A program made the translations under genes and the position numbers. From Acidimicrobiia bacterium (GTDB lineage: Bacteria; Actinomycetota; Acidimicrobiia; Spongiisociales; Spongiisociaceae), in contig JAJEIM010000009.1 of the NCBI GenBank assembly GCA_022827785.1, forward strand, positions 1 through 64,000: a stretch of DNA of 64,000 nucleotides. The letters run 5' to 3'. The notes under the pieces were generated by a model. That model was not told the origin of the DNA. It saw nothing but the letters and a program-made list of their open reading frames with translations, and made no database searches. Each line of letters opens with the position of its first letter. Position 1 is the stretch's first letter. Shown piece by piece: positions 19,863 through 28,419 of this stretch.

Positions 19863-20747
19863 GTGCGTTCTGGATTCGTCGCGGTCGTGGGGCGACCGAA
19901 CGTAGGCAAGTCGACGTTGATAAACGGCCTGGTCGGGCAAAAGGTGACCATCACCTCCCGGCGGCCCCAGACCACCCGACTGAGCGTCCGGGGCATTCTT
20001 ACGGTCGACGATCCCGCCGCCCAGATCGTCTTCGTGGACACCCCCGGCCTCCATCGCCCCCGGACGGCCCTCGGCGAGCGTCTCAACTCGACCGCATACC
20101 GGACCCTGACCGACACCGACTGCGCGGCGTTCGTCATCGACGCCACCGCCAGCGTAGGGCCCGGAGACCGCCGGATCGCAGAACACCTCCTCGACACGGT
20201 CGATCCGGAGCAGGTGATCCTGATCGTCAACAAGGTGGATGCTGCCCGACGGGGCCGGGTGGCGGAGCGGCTCAGCGAGGCGGCGCTGTGGGACTTCGGC
20301 GCCTACATCCCGGTCTCGGCTCTCGAGGGCGACGGCTTGGACAGGGTGGTGGCCGAGCTGATCCCGCGCCTCCCGGAAGGCCCGGCCCTGTATCCGCCCG
20401 ATGTGGTGAGCGACCGGCCGGACGAGGTGTTGATCGCCGAGACGGTCCGGGAGAAGTTGTTACCAGGGCTCTGGCAGGAGTTGCCCCATTCGGTGGCTGT
20501 CAAGACCGAGGGGATCGAGGTCCGGGAGGACGGCCTGACGCGCATTGAGGCGGTGATCTACGTGGAGCGGGAGTCACAGAAGGGGATCGTGGTGGGGGCA
20601 GGAGGCTCCAACTTGCGGGACGCCGGTACCAGGGCGCGGCACGAGCTGGAGGAGGCGCTGGGACGGCGCGTGTTTCTCGATCTCCGCGTGAAGGTCGAGA
20701 AGGACTGGCAGCGCTATCCGGATCGGATGGAGCGCCTCGGCCTGTAG
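19863..20747 (+). CDS. era: GTPase Era
   Basis: 294 residues. G1 is GRPNVGKST, the switch I threonines are in RRPQTTR, G3 is DTPG, G4 is NKVD and G5 is in PVSALEG, followed by a C-terminal KH domain (about 200-290; GIVVGAGGSNLRDAG in the GxxG loop). Era binds the 3' end of 16S rRNA and gates 30S maturation, which fits its place after ybeY and phoH. The start is GTG 19863. The inverted repeat directly upstream may influence its expression. Confidence 0.95.
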   Translation: MRSGFVAVVGRPNVGKSTLINGLVGQKVTITSRRPQTTRLSVRGILTVDDPAAQIVFVDTPGLHRPRTALGERLNSTAYRTLTDTDCAAFVIDATASVGPGDRRIAEHLLDTVDPEQVILIVNKVDAARRGRVAERLSEAALWDFGAYIPVSALEGDGLDRVVAELIPRLPEGPALYPPDVVSDRPDEVLIAETVREKLLPGLWQELPHSVAVKTEGIEVREDGLTRIEAVIYVERESQKGIVVGAGGSNLRDAGTRARHELEEALGRRVFLDLRVKVEKDWQRYPDRMERLGL

Positions 20748-20836
20748 CCGTCCATCGTGCCGGGTTTGCCGTGCCGGGTACAATCGCGCGGCCCGCCCGT
20801 GATGGGCGAATGTCGAGGTCACGAAGGTGAGGGTCG

Positions 20837-22228
20837 GTGCGGTTCCGGATCGAGAAGGACTCCATGGGGGAGGTGGAGGTGCCATCGGATGCTCTGTACG
20901 GCGCCTCGACCCGGCGAGCACTCGAGAACTTCCCCATTTCCGACCGGAGGTTCGGCCGCTCGTTCATCTGGGCGCTCGGTCTCATCAAGGGCTCGGCCGC
21001 CCAGATGGCCGGGGCGGAGGGTCATCTGCCCGGTGAGATCGCCGCGGCGGTTTCGCAGGCGTCCGACGAGGTCATGGCCGGTGACTGGGACGACCAGTTC
21101 GTGCTCGACGTCTTCCAGACCGGGTCCGGTACCTCCACCAATACCAACGCCAACGAGGTGATCGCCAACCGGGCAGCCCAGTTGCTCGGAGGGTCGATCG
21201 GGGACCGGTCGGTCCACCCCAACGATCACGTGAACTTCGGCCAGTCCTCGAACGACGTGATCCCCACCGCCATGCACTTGGCGGCAGCACGGGCTACCAG
21301 AGAGGACCTGGTGCCGGCACTGGAGGCGCTGGCCAGGTCACTGGGGGAGCGGGCCGCCGACTTCTCGGGCGTGGTCAAGTCCGGCCGCACTCACCTCATG
21401 GACGCCACGCCGGTGACGCTGGGCCAGGAGTTCTCCTCGTACGCGGCCCAGATCGACAAGGGCGTCGAGCGCCTGGAGGCTGTGTTGCCCGGCCTCGACG
21501 AGCTCGCCCTGGGAGGCACCGCCGTCGGCACGGGGATCAACGCACCCCCCGGGTTCGCGGCGTCGGTGGTCGGGCTGATGGCCTCGAGGACCGGTTACCC
21601 GCTCCGCGAGGCCGGCAACCACTTCGAGGCCCAGGCCGCGAAGGATGCGGTCGTGATGGCTTCGGGCGCCCTGAAGACCGTCGCCGTGTCCCTGTTCAAG
21701 ATCGCCAACGACCTGCGCTGGCTCTCGTCCGGACCCCGTACGGGACTGGGGGAGATCAGGCTTCCCGCCCTCCAGCCGGGATCCTCGATCATGCCCGGCA
21801 AGGTCAATCCCGTCATTCCCGAGATGGTCTGCCAGGTTGCCGCGCAGGTGATCGGAAACGACTCGGCCATCGCCTGGGGCGGCGCCAACGGCAATCTGGA
21901 GCTCAACGTGATGATGCCGATGATGGCCCACAACCTCCTGGACTCGATCGGGCTGCTGGCGAGCGCCTCGTCCACGCTCCGTGAGCGTTGCGTCGACGGG
22001 ATCGAGGCGGATGCGGACCGGGCTCGCCGGCTGGTGGAGAGCAACCTGATCGTGGTGACCGCCCTCAACCCGAGGATCGGCTACGACCGGGCTGCCGAGG
22101 TGGCCAAGGAGGCCTACGCATCGGGCCGCACCATCCGCGACGTCGTGCTCGACATGGGACTGATGGAGTCGGAGGAGTTGGACGAGGCGCTGGACATCAA
22201 GCGGATGACCGAGGGTGGGATCCTCTAG
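20837..22228 (+). CDS. fumC: Class II fumarate hydratase
   Basis: 463 residues, typical for oxygen-stable FumC, which interconverts fumarate and malate in the TCA cycle. Motifs: [42 protein letters not shown] with the catalytic His, and the superfamily signature [11 protein letters not shown]. The start is GTG 20837 ([16 protein letters not shown]). It is convergent with sufU, with a GC-rich hairpin at the junction. Aspartase has the same fold, but [11 protein letters not shown] together with the [10 protein letters not shown] box points to FumC. Confidence 0.94.
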   Translation: MRFRIEKDSMGEVEVPSDALYGASTRRALENFPISDRRFGRSFIWALGLIKGSAAQMAGAEGHLPGEIAAAVSQASDEVMAGDWDDQFVLDVFQTGSGTSTNTNANEVIANRAAQLLGGSIGDRSVHPNDHVNFGQSSNDVIPTAMHLAAARATREDLVPALEALARSLGERAADFSGVVKSGRTHLMDATPVTLGQEFSSYAAQIDKGVERLEAVLPGLDELALGGTAVGTGINAPPGFAASVVGLMASRTGYPLREAGNHFEAQAAKDAVVMASGALKTVAVSLFKIANDLRWLSSGPRTGLGEIRLPALQPGSSIMPGKVNPVIPEMVCQVAAQVIGNDSAIAWGGANGNLELNVMMPMMAHNLLDSIGLLASASSTLRERCVDGIEADADRARRLVESNLIVVTALNPRIGYDRAAEVAKEAYASGRTIRDVVLDMGLMESEELDEALDIKRMTEGGIL

Positions 22229-22243
22229 GGCCTCCGCAGGCCC
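22228..22243. terminator. GC-rich hairpin between convergent fumC and sufU
   Basis: GGGCCT and AGGCCC form a perfect 6-bp stem with a CCGC loop, starting at the last base of the fumC stop codon and ending 9 bp before the sufU stop codon. There is no T-run, so intrinsic termination is uncertain; the position suggests a bidirectional transcript end. Confidence 0.4.
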
Positions 22244-22252
22244 CGCCGGATG

Positions 22253-22708
22253 TCAGCCTTCCTCGAAGCCTTTGATGGCTTCTTCCAGGGTGGTCCAGGG
22301 CAGGTTGGCGCACTTGATACGGACCGGGAACTTGCGGACTCCCTGAAGTGCCTCGAGATCACCGAGTACCGCACCGGGCCGGCTCGGATCGAGTCCGGGG
22401 TCACCGGCGCCGTCGATGCTCATCATGCCCTTGAACCGGCCGGTGAGCGTCCGGATCGCCTCGATGCTGCGGCCCTTCACCGCGTCGCCCATCATCGAGC
22501 CCGAGGCCTGTGAAATCGAGCATCCGTGACCAGTGACGCCGATGGCGGTTACCTCATCCCCCTCGATCAGCAATTCGATCCGGACCTCGTCGCCGCAAAG
22601 TGGGTTATTCCCTTCGGCGACCGCATTGGCCCCCCCGAGAGCCTGCCGGTTGCGGGGACTCCGGTAGTGGTCGAGGATCACTTCGCGGTAGAGCTCTTCA
22701 AGCGCCAT
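22253..22708 (-). CDS. sufU: Fe-S assembly protein SufU
   Basis: 151 residues of the IscU-like SufU family. The three conserved cysteines are present in NPLCGDE, GHGCSISQASGSMM and RIKCANLPW, with the SufU-specific insert between the second and third. SufU acts as a zinc-dependent sulfur acceptor for SufS in Gram-positive bacteria. It is the last gene of sufC-sufS-sufU, 75 bp after sufS. Confidence 0.94.
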   Translation of the reverse strand: MALEELYREVILDHYRSPRNRQALGGANAVAEGNNPLCGDEVRIELLIEGDEVTAIGVTGHGCSISQASGSMMGDAVKGRSIEAIRTLTGRFKGMMSIDGAGDPGLDPSRPGAVLGDLEALQGVRKFPVRIKCANLPWTTLEEAIKGFEEG

Positions 22709-22783
22709 GGGCGTCCAACGATAGAGAGCGCACCAGCTTCGTGGCGACCACCGGACCGTTCGCCGCGGGCACCTCCGGCCCCC

Positions 22784-24019
22784 TCACGCGCCGTCGAGTC
22801 CGAAAATGCGGCGGGCCACGGCCAGGGCGTCCACCAGCGCGTCCACGTCCTCGGCAACGTTGTAGACATAGAACGAAGCCCGGGTCGAGGCCGTCAGGCC
22901 CAGGCTCCGGAGCAACGGCTTGGCGCAGTGGTGCCCGGCGCGTACCGCCACTCCTTCCTGGTCGAGGATGGTGGCCACGTCGTGAGCGTGGATGCCCGCG
23001 AGGTCGAAGCTGATCGCCCCGCCCCGGTCAACGGTGTCCGCCGGGCCTTGGACAGAAAGGCCGGGAACCTCGGCAAGCCGCTCCAGGGCGTAGCCGGTGA
23101 GATCCCGGTCATGTTCGAGAACGGCATCCATCCCGATGGCGGACAGGTAGTCCACCGCCGCCCCCAACCCGATCGCCTCCACGAACGGCGGGGTTCCGGC
23201 CTCGAACTTGTGGGGCACTTCCGCCCAGTCCGAATCGTGCAAGCGGACATCACGGATCATCTCGCCCCCGCCCTCGGCCGGCTCCATGCTCTCCAGCAGT
23301 TCCCTCCGACCCCACAGGACGCCGATGCCGGTCGGCCCGAGCATCTTGTGGCCCGAGAATCCGAGGAAGTCTGCTCCGAGGGTCTGGACGTCCACAGGGG
23401 CGTGGGGGACCAGTTGGGCGCCGTCGACCAGGAGCACCGCGCCGACCTCGCGAGCTAGACGGGCGATCTCGTCCACCGGAGGCATGGTGCCCAACACGTT
23501 GGACATTCCCGACACCGCCACCACCTTGACCCGCTCGTCGAACCGCTCGCGAGCGCTCTCCATGTCGAGCCGGTAGTCATCGGTCAGCTCCATGTAGCAC
23601 AGTTCCGCCCCGGTGTGGCGGGCGATGATGTGCCAGGGCACGATATTGGCGTGATGCTCCATCACGCTGGTCAGGATCCGGTCACCGGGTTTCAGGATGT
23701 TGAGACCCCATCCGTACGCGAAGAGGTTCATCGCCGCGGTGGCGCTCCGGGTGAAGATGATCTCCTCGTCGGACGCGGCGTTCAGGAAGACGGCCACCTT
23801 GTGGCGGGCCTCCTCGTAGGCCTCGGTGGCCTCCTGCGAGAGGGTGTAGGCGCCGCGGTGGACGTTGGCATAGGAGTTCCGGTAGATGTCCGCCATGGCG
23901 TCGAGCACCTGTACCGGCTTCTGGGAACTAGCCGCAGAGTCGAGAAAGGCCAACCTGCGACCGTTGATCCTTCGCTCCAGGATGGGGAAGTCGCTGCGTA
24001 TGGATTCAGTGTCCATCAT
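22784..24019 (-). CDS. sufS: Cysteine desulfurase SufS
   Basis: 411-residue PLP enzyme (class V aminotransferase fold, group II) that takes sulfur from cysteine for Fe-S assembly. The PLP lysine is in FSGHKMLGPTGIG and the persulfide cysteine in RAGHHCAKPLLR; TRSATAAMNLFAYGWG and HHANIVPWH are also typical of SufS/SufE-type enzymes. Its ATG overlaps the sufC stop by 4 bp, so the two are translated together. Confidence 0.95.
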   Translation of the reverse strand: MMDTESIRSDFPILERRINGRRLAFLDSAASSQKPVQVLDAMADIYRNSYANVHRGAYTLSQEATEAYEEARHKVAVFLNAASDEEIIFTRSATAAMNLFAYGWGLNILKPGDRILTSVMEHHANIVPWHIIARHTGAELCYMELTDDYRLDMESARERFDERVKVVAVSGMSNVLGTMPPVDEIARLAREVGAVLLVDGAQLVPHAPVDVQTLGADFLGFSGHKMLGPTGIGVLWGRRELLESMEPAEGGGEMIRDVRLHDSDWAEVPHKFEAGTPPFVEAIGLGAAVDYLSAIGMDAVLEHDRDLTGYALERLAEVPGLSVQGPADTVDRGGAISFDLAGIHAHDVATILDQEGVAVRAGHHCAKPLLRSLGLTASTRASFYVYNVAEDVDALVDALAVARRIFGLDGA

Positions 24020-24774
24020 GGCGCCGGGGCGGCTCGGAAGGCCTCGTAGCCTTCCTCCTCCAGTTGGCGGGCCAGCTCGGGGCCACCGGACTGCACGATT
24101 CGGCCATCAACCAGCACGTGGACGTGGTCGGGAGTGATGTAGTCGAGCAGTCGCTGGTAATGGGTGATCACCACGAACCCTCGCTCGGCCCCGGCCAGGC
24201 GGTTCACCCCTTCGGCCACCACCCGCAGGGCGTCGATGTCGAGCCCGGAGTCGGTCTCGTCCATGATGGCCAGTTCCGGCTCGAGCACCGCCATCTGCAG
24301 GACCTCGTTGCGCTTGCGCTCGCCTCCGGAGAACCCCTGGTTCACGTAGCGGTCGGCGAAGGATGCGTCCATGCCGAGCGACTCCATCGCGTCCATGACC
24401 CGCAACCGCAGCTCCAGCACGGTGTAGTCGACACCGGTCCGGTTGCTGAGCGCGGTGCGCAGGAAGTTGACGACCGACACGCCCGGTATCTCCTCCGGAT
24501 ACTGGAAGGCGAGAAACATCCCCATGTTGGCCCGGGTAGGCGGGTCGGTGTCAGTGATGTCCTCACCCTTGAAGGAGATCTTCCCGGACGTGACTTCGTA
24601 ACCCGGATGGCCCATCAGGACCTTCGCCAGGGTGGACTTCCCGGAGCCGTTGGGCCCCATGATGGCGTGGATCTCGCCCCGGTGGGTCGTCAGGTCGACG
24701 CCTTGCAGGATGGGTTGCCCATCGACAGACACATGCAGGCCTTCAATGGCCAGCAGGGGGCCAGGGTCGGTCAA
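24016..24774 (-). CDS. sufC: Fe-S assembly ATPase SufC
   Basis: 252 residues (from TTG 24774) of the ABC-like SufC ATPase. Walker A is GPNGSGKSTL, followed by FLAFQYPEEIPGV, the signature FSGGERKRNEV, Walker B LAIMDETDSGLDIDAL and the switch region ITHYQRLL. I prefer TTG 24774 because AGGAGA lies 8 bp upstream; GTG 24810 would add 12 residues without a ribosome site. SufC normally works in a SufBCD scaffold, but sufB and sufD are not next to it and not in the window. Confidence 0.93.
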   Translation of the reverse strand: MTDPGPLLAIEGLHVSVDGQPILQGVDLTTHRGEIHAIMGPNGSGKSTLAKVLMGHPGYEVTSGKISFKGEDITDTDPPTRANMGMFLAFQYPEEIPGVSVVNFLRTALSNRTGVDYTVLELRLRVMDAMESLGMDASFADRYVNQGFSGGERKRNEVLQMAVLEPELAIMDETDSGLDIDALRVVAEGVNRLAGAERGFVVITHYQRLLDYITPDHVHVLVDGRIVQSGGPELARQLEEEGYEAFRAAPAP

Positions 24775-25086
24775 GATCGGATCTCCTGGAGAGCGAAAGC
24801 GAGTGCGCACCCCAGGCTACCCGTCCCGATGCGGTGTCGGTAACCCATGCCCTTGCCACCACCGTCCAGCGGAACGGTGCGGGGAAATGGCACCCTGCCC
24901 GACGCCCGAGACATGATCCCGGTCAGCTGGAGTCCGGGCGATCCGAACCGCCACTATCGGCGCCCCTCCCGTTACTGTCGACCCCGGGATCACGACTGCC
25001 AGCCGCGGCCCGGGAACCGATCGGCGGTCCCGTTGCGTCATAGGGAGGAATTGGCTGATCAGATGTCCCGATGGAAGGAGCCGAGG
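24775..25086 (+). other. 312-bp intergenic stretch with several pairing elements (possible structured leader)
   Basis: No convincing gene. On the plus strand an outer pair TGATCCCGG (24914-24922) / CCGGGATCA (24984-24992) encloses a 9-bp hairpin with a two-base bulge, GGGCG(AT)CCGA / TCGGCGCCC (24936-24965). A second hairpin, GGGA(A)CCG / CGGTCCC at 25012-25031, comes just before a GGGAGGA sequence. This could be the structured 5' leader of the lipoprotein gene. It does not match a riboswitch class that I recognise. Confidence 0.4.
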
Positions 25087-27222
25087 ATGAGAAGGCACGT
25101 ATCTTGGTTGGTGGGCTTGGCCCTCATTGTCGGCGCTTGCGCTCCCGACCCGGCCACGGCGCCCCCGCCGGACGCATCGATCGTCGACACCACCGACCCT
25201 CGGGAGCCGACGGTGGCGACGGCCGGCGGTTCAATCGCCTCCACCACCGTTCCCGACAACGCGGTGGGCCTGTTCGCCTCGGCACTGGTGGAGTTCAGCT
25301 CCTGCGATGCGTTCCTCGGCCACGTCAAGGCCGAAGCCCTGGAGCGCGTCGGACCCTACGGCCTGCCGGGTGCGGGCTATTCCGGCCCGGAGGTCTGGAA
25401 CGGCGAGATTCTGGAAGATGCCATGGTCGAGGAGGCGGCCGCCGACGTGTCCACCCCCGCGACTGCGGCATCCTCCCCGGCACCGCAGGCCGGAGTGGAT
25501 TACTCGACCACCAACGTCCAGGAGTTCGGTGTCGACGAACCCGACATCGTCAAGACTGACGGGAATCGGATCCTCGTGCTGGCTCAGGGCATCCTGTACT
25601 ACGTCGACGTGTCGTCAGGTCGTCCCGACCTGCTGGGGTGGTTGGATCTCTGGTCCTGGGAGTCCCGGCAGGGCGAGGACGCGGAGTTCTGGCGTCACGA
25701 GATGTTCCTCGGCGCAGAAAGCGCGCTGCTGATTGCCGGCGGGCGCGGGGCGGAGGGAGATCTCACCCAGGTGGTCCAGGTCGATCTGTCCGACCCCGAG
25801 AACCTGGCCGCGACGGTCACTCTCACGGTCGAGGGCAGGTACGTGTCGGCGCGCCTGGTGGGGGAGCGGGCCAGCCTGGTCATCTCCTCCCGGCCTCACG
25901 AGCGGCTCCAATGGGTCTATCCCGGATCGAGGTCGGCCGAGCCGAGGGCCGAGCTGACCAACCGGATGACCATCGAGGAGTCAACGCTTGAGGACTGGGC
26001 CCCGGGCTACGTCCGCGAGGGCGCCGGCGGCGTCTCCGAAGGCCTGTTCCTCGATTGCGCGTCGGCTTACGCCCCCAATGAGTTCTCCGGGTTCGATTTC
26101 CTGTCCGTGCTGAGTCTGGACATTGCCGGCGGTATCGAGATCGACGCGGTGTCCACCGTGATGTCGGGAGGCGACACGGTCTACGCCTCGTCAACCGACC
26201 TCTACGTGGCCACCGAGCGCTGGGTCGATTGGGCCGGCCTCGATCAGGAGGGCGCGATCAGCGAGGCCGAGACCATCCGCACCTATATCCATCAATTCGA
26301 CATCGCCGGAGCGGACGGGGCCGAGTATCTCGCGAGCGGATCGGTGAACGGTTACCTCCTGAACCAGTTCGCCATGTCGGAGCACGACGGCCATCTGCGG
26401 GTGGCGTCCACCAACGAGCCCTCCTGGGGTTGGTGGTTCGACGAGGACCGGCCGTCGGTGAGCCGGGTTGACGTCCTGGCGAGGGATGGCCGCCAACTCC
26501 GGGTCGTCGGATCAGTGGGCGGCCTCGGTGAGGGCGAACGGATCTTCGCCGTCCGGTTCATCGGAGAGGTCGGGTACGTGGTCACCTTCCGCCAGACCGA
26601 TCCGCTGTACACCATCGACCTGTCCGACCCCGAGGACCCCCGGGTGGTGGGCGAGCTCAAGATCCTCGGGTACTCCGCCTACCTGCACCCGATCGGCGAG
26701 GGGCTCCTGCTGGGAATCGGTCAGGACGCTGATGAGCAGGGCAGGACGCGCGGCGCCCAGGTCTCGGTGTTCGACGTGTCCGATCTGGCCAACCCGATTC
26801 GCATCCATCAGTACACCCTGGAGGACTCGTTCTCCGAGGTCGAGTGGGACCACCGAGCCTTCCTGTACTGGGCCCCGGAGGAAATAGCCGTCATGCCTGT
26901 CAGTTGGTGGCATCAGGATGCCCAGTCGGGCTCCTGGGATGACCGCACCGGTGCATTCGTCCTGTCGGTCGGCGCCGGAGGCATCCGGCAGCGGGCCACT
27001 ATCGAGCACGAGATCAAAGGAGCGCGCGGCATCTCCGAGGAGGACCTCCGCTACATGTACTGGTGGCTCCTGCCGATCCGCCGCTCCCTGGTGGTGGGCG
27101 ACACCCTCTTCACCCTCTCGGAAGGCGGCCTGCTGGGATCGGACCTGGGGACGTTCGAGCCAACCTCCTGGATCGGGTTTCGGATCCCGGACTACGGGGT
27201 GCCGGAACCCGTCATCTACTGA
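25087..27222 (+). CDS. Secreted beta-propeller lipoprotein
   Basis: 711 residues from ATG 25087, preceded by GGAG at a good distance. The signal sequence ends in a lipobox (LIVGAC, lipidated C18), so the protein should be membrane-anchored outside the cell. A Thr/Pro/Ala-rich linker follows, then from about residue 135 a long beta-propeller resembling the actinobacterial Beta_propel family, which starts with a segment like YSTTNVQEFGVDEPDIVKTD. Repeated blades have forms like VQVDLSDPENLAATV and YTIDLSDPEDPRVVGEL. No catalytic site is recognisable; a binding or scaffold role is likely. ATG 25063 is an alternative start. It is divergent from sufC and has the structured region upstream. Confidence 0.8.
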   Translation: MRRHVSWLVGLALIVGACAPDPATAPPPDASIVDTTDPREPTVATAGGSIASTTVPDNAVGLFASALVEFSSCDAFLGHVKAEALERVGPYGLPGAGYSGPEVWNGEILEDAMVEEAAADVSTPATAASSPAPQAGVDYSTTNVQEFGVDEPDIVKTDGNRILVLAQGILYYVDVSSGRPDLLGWLDLWSWESRQGEDAEFWRHEMFLGAESALLIAGGRGAEGDLTQVVQVDLSDPENLAATVTLTVEGRYVSARLVGERASLVISSRPHERLQWVYPGSRSAEPRAELTNRMTIEESTLEDWAPGYVREGAGGVSEGLFLDCASAYAPNEFSGFDFLSVLSLDIAGGIEIDAVSTVMSGGDTVYASSTDLYVATERWVDWAGLDQEGAISEAETIRTYIHQFDIAGADGAEYLASGSVNGYLLNQFAMSEHDGHLRVASTNEPSWGWWFDEDRPSVSRVDVLARDGRQLRVVGSVGGLGEGERIFAVRFIGEVGYVVTFRQTDPLYTIDLSDPEDPRVVGELKILGYSAYLHPIGEGLLLGIGQDADEQGRTRGAQVSVFDVSDLANPIRIHQYTLEDSFSEVEWDHRAFLYWAPEEIAVMPVSWWHQDAQSGSWDDRTGAFVLSVGAGGIRQRATIEHEIKGARGISEEDLRYMYWWLLPIRRSLVVGDTLFTLSEGGLLGSDLGTFEPTSWIGFRIPDYGVPEPVIY

Positions 27223-27331
27223 GGCGGCCCGTCCCTCTCGAGCCGAGCGCCCTGCGGTCCGCAAGACTACAGGGCGCCTCCTTCCTCCATGTCCTGACCT
27301 CTGCGAACGGCATGACAGGTAGGATTCCCGG

Positions 27332-27775
27332 ATGCCCTCCGGTTCGGTCATCGCACTAGGGGCGGCGCTGACCCTGCTGGTCCTGGCCGCCGCCGGGGTG
27401 GCCGTCCGGATGGGACGCAGGAGTAGCCGGGCAGATCGGCGGCCCGTCTACGTCATCAACGATGCCATCGACCACGCGGTGGAACATCTCGACCCGGAGG
27501 TCCTGGACCGGATCCGCCGCGCGGGAGCGCAACGCATCATCGAATGGTCGGTGCACTACCTTCAGGGCCTGGCGGTTCCTGCTCGCCGACGGAGGGGCTT
27601 GCGGGTGGTGGCCGGGGGAGAGGGCAGCGCCATCGAGTACATCCGCGGCGAGTTGGCAGAAAGAGGATACGATTACACCCCGTCCGACATTGCCGCGGTA
27701 CTGGCCGGAGAGGCCGCGTACCTGGCGGGCATAGGAGCAATGGGAGAGCCGGTCGAGGAAGGGGAACCTGTATGA
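27332..27775 (+). CDS. Small membrane-anchored protein of unknown function
   Basis: 147 residues. One N-terminal helix (about 6-26; ALGAALTLLVLAAAGVAV) is followed by a basic segment (RMGRRSSRADRR), which predicts N-out topology with a cytoplasmic domain. The soluble part is mostly helical (VEHLDPEVLDRIRRAGAQRIIEW) and ends acidic. I do not recognise the family. Its stop overlaps the start of the zinc-ribbon gene (ATGA), and a third small gene follows without a gap, so the three are probably made together. Confidence 0.7.
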   Translation: MPSGSVIALGAALTLLVLAAAGVAVRMGRRSSRADRRPVYVINDAIDHAVEHLDPEVLDRIRRAGAQRIIEWSVHYLQGLAVPARRRRGLRVVAGGEGSAIEYIRGELAERGYDYTPSDIAAVLAGEAAYLAGIGAMGEPVEEGEPV

Positions 27776-28062
27776 GGGCACGCTGCGGTCGCTGCGGCAC
27801 CGGTTTCGAGGTAATGGCGCCGGGCCGCTACGCCTGTCCCGCCTGCGGTGTCACCAACGAGGCGCGCGGCCCCGCCGGCGGCCCGCCGGGAGCCCCTCCT
27901 CGGCCACAGGACATGGTGCCGCCGCCCGCTCCACCCGAGGCTCCCTCCCGGAGGGCGAGGTGCCGGGCCGCAAACTGCGGTTTCAGCTTCATCGTGGGTG
28001 ATGTGAAGGTGGCGCCCTGCCCGATGTGCGGGACCGACGTGACCGTCGGACGAGGGATCTGA
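27772..28062 (+). CDS. Double zinc-ribbon protein, 96 aa
   Basis: Two four-cysteine zinc ribbons are joined by a Pro/Gly-rich linker (about 33-58). Ribbon 1 uses C5, C8, C22 and C25 (CGRCG and CPACG). Ribbon 2 uses C64, C69, C83 and C86 (CRAANC and CPMCG). The start ATG 27772 overlaps the previous stop; the longer upstream frame lies inside that gene. Such ribbons often bind nucleic acid or a partner protein, but no specific function can be assigned. Confidence 0.72.
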   Translation: MRARCGRCGTGFEVMAPGRYACPACGVTNEARGPAGGPPGAPPRPQDMVPPPAPPEAPSRRARCRAANCGFSFIVGDVKVAPCPMCGTDVTVGRGI

Positions 28063-28290
28063 GTGGCCGCCGGAGCATCATCCCGCCTGCCGCGATTCGA
28101 GAAGAACCGCTTCGTCGGTGCCAGGGACACGATGATCGTCTACGACTGCGACGATGCCCACCAGCTTGCCCGGTTAGAGGCCAGGCTCGAAGACGACGGT
28201 CTACTGGGACGCAACCTGATCCAGAGCTTCGGCCCCGACACCCTGGCCGAGGCGCGCAATCGCGGATTCCGGTCGGCCACCGCCCGCTAG
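28063..28290 (+). CDS. Conserved-looking 75-aa protein
   Basis: GTG start directly after the stop codon of the zinc-ribbon gene (no intergenic base). The sequence is orderly (TMIVYDCDDAHQLARLEARL; GRNLIQSFGPDTLAEARNRG), with alternating hydrophobic residues consistent with a small alpha/beta fold. No motif identifies a function. The coupling suggests one operon with the membrane protein and the zinc ribbon. Confidence 0.6.
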   Translation: MAAGASSRLPRFEKNRFVGARDTMIVYDCDDAHQLARLEARLEDDGLLGRNLIQSFGPDTLAEARNRGFRSATAR

Positions 28291-28294
28291 TGGC

Positions 28295-28319
28295 CAGTGG
28301 CCGGTTTCCAGTGGCCAGT
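28295..28319 (+). repeat. Dispersed 25-bp repeat, copy 1
   Basis: A 25-base sequence beginning CAGTGGCCGGTTTCC occurs just after the stop codon of the 75-aa gene. It matches 50011-50035 at 23 of 25 positions. It is built from degenerate AGTGGCC/GGTGGYC units, like the 7-bp tandem array near 50116. Confidence 0.7.
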
Positions 28320-28419
28320 GGGGGACCGTCTGGCGATGAAGTTCCTTGCGGCGGTTGAGCCCCGTCGGTGGTCCGTGTCCTTACCGGGGGCTACCAGGAC
28401 CGCTGGCGACCGGCCACCA

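Noticed and set aside
24900-25040. Cyclic di-AMP (ydaO) riboswitch before a secreted-protein gene
   Set aside because: The conserved sequence blocks of that class are not present; only generic pairing is seen.
24847-25086. Longer N terminus for the beta-propeller lipoprotein (80 extra codons)
   Set aside because: The extension is Arg/Pro-rich and would bury the lipoprotein signal sequence; ATG 25087 with GGAG gives a proper signal peptide.
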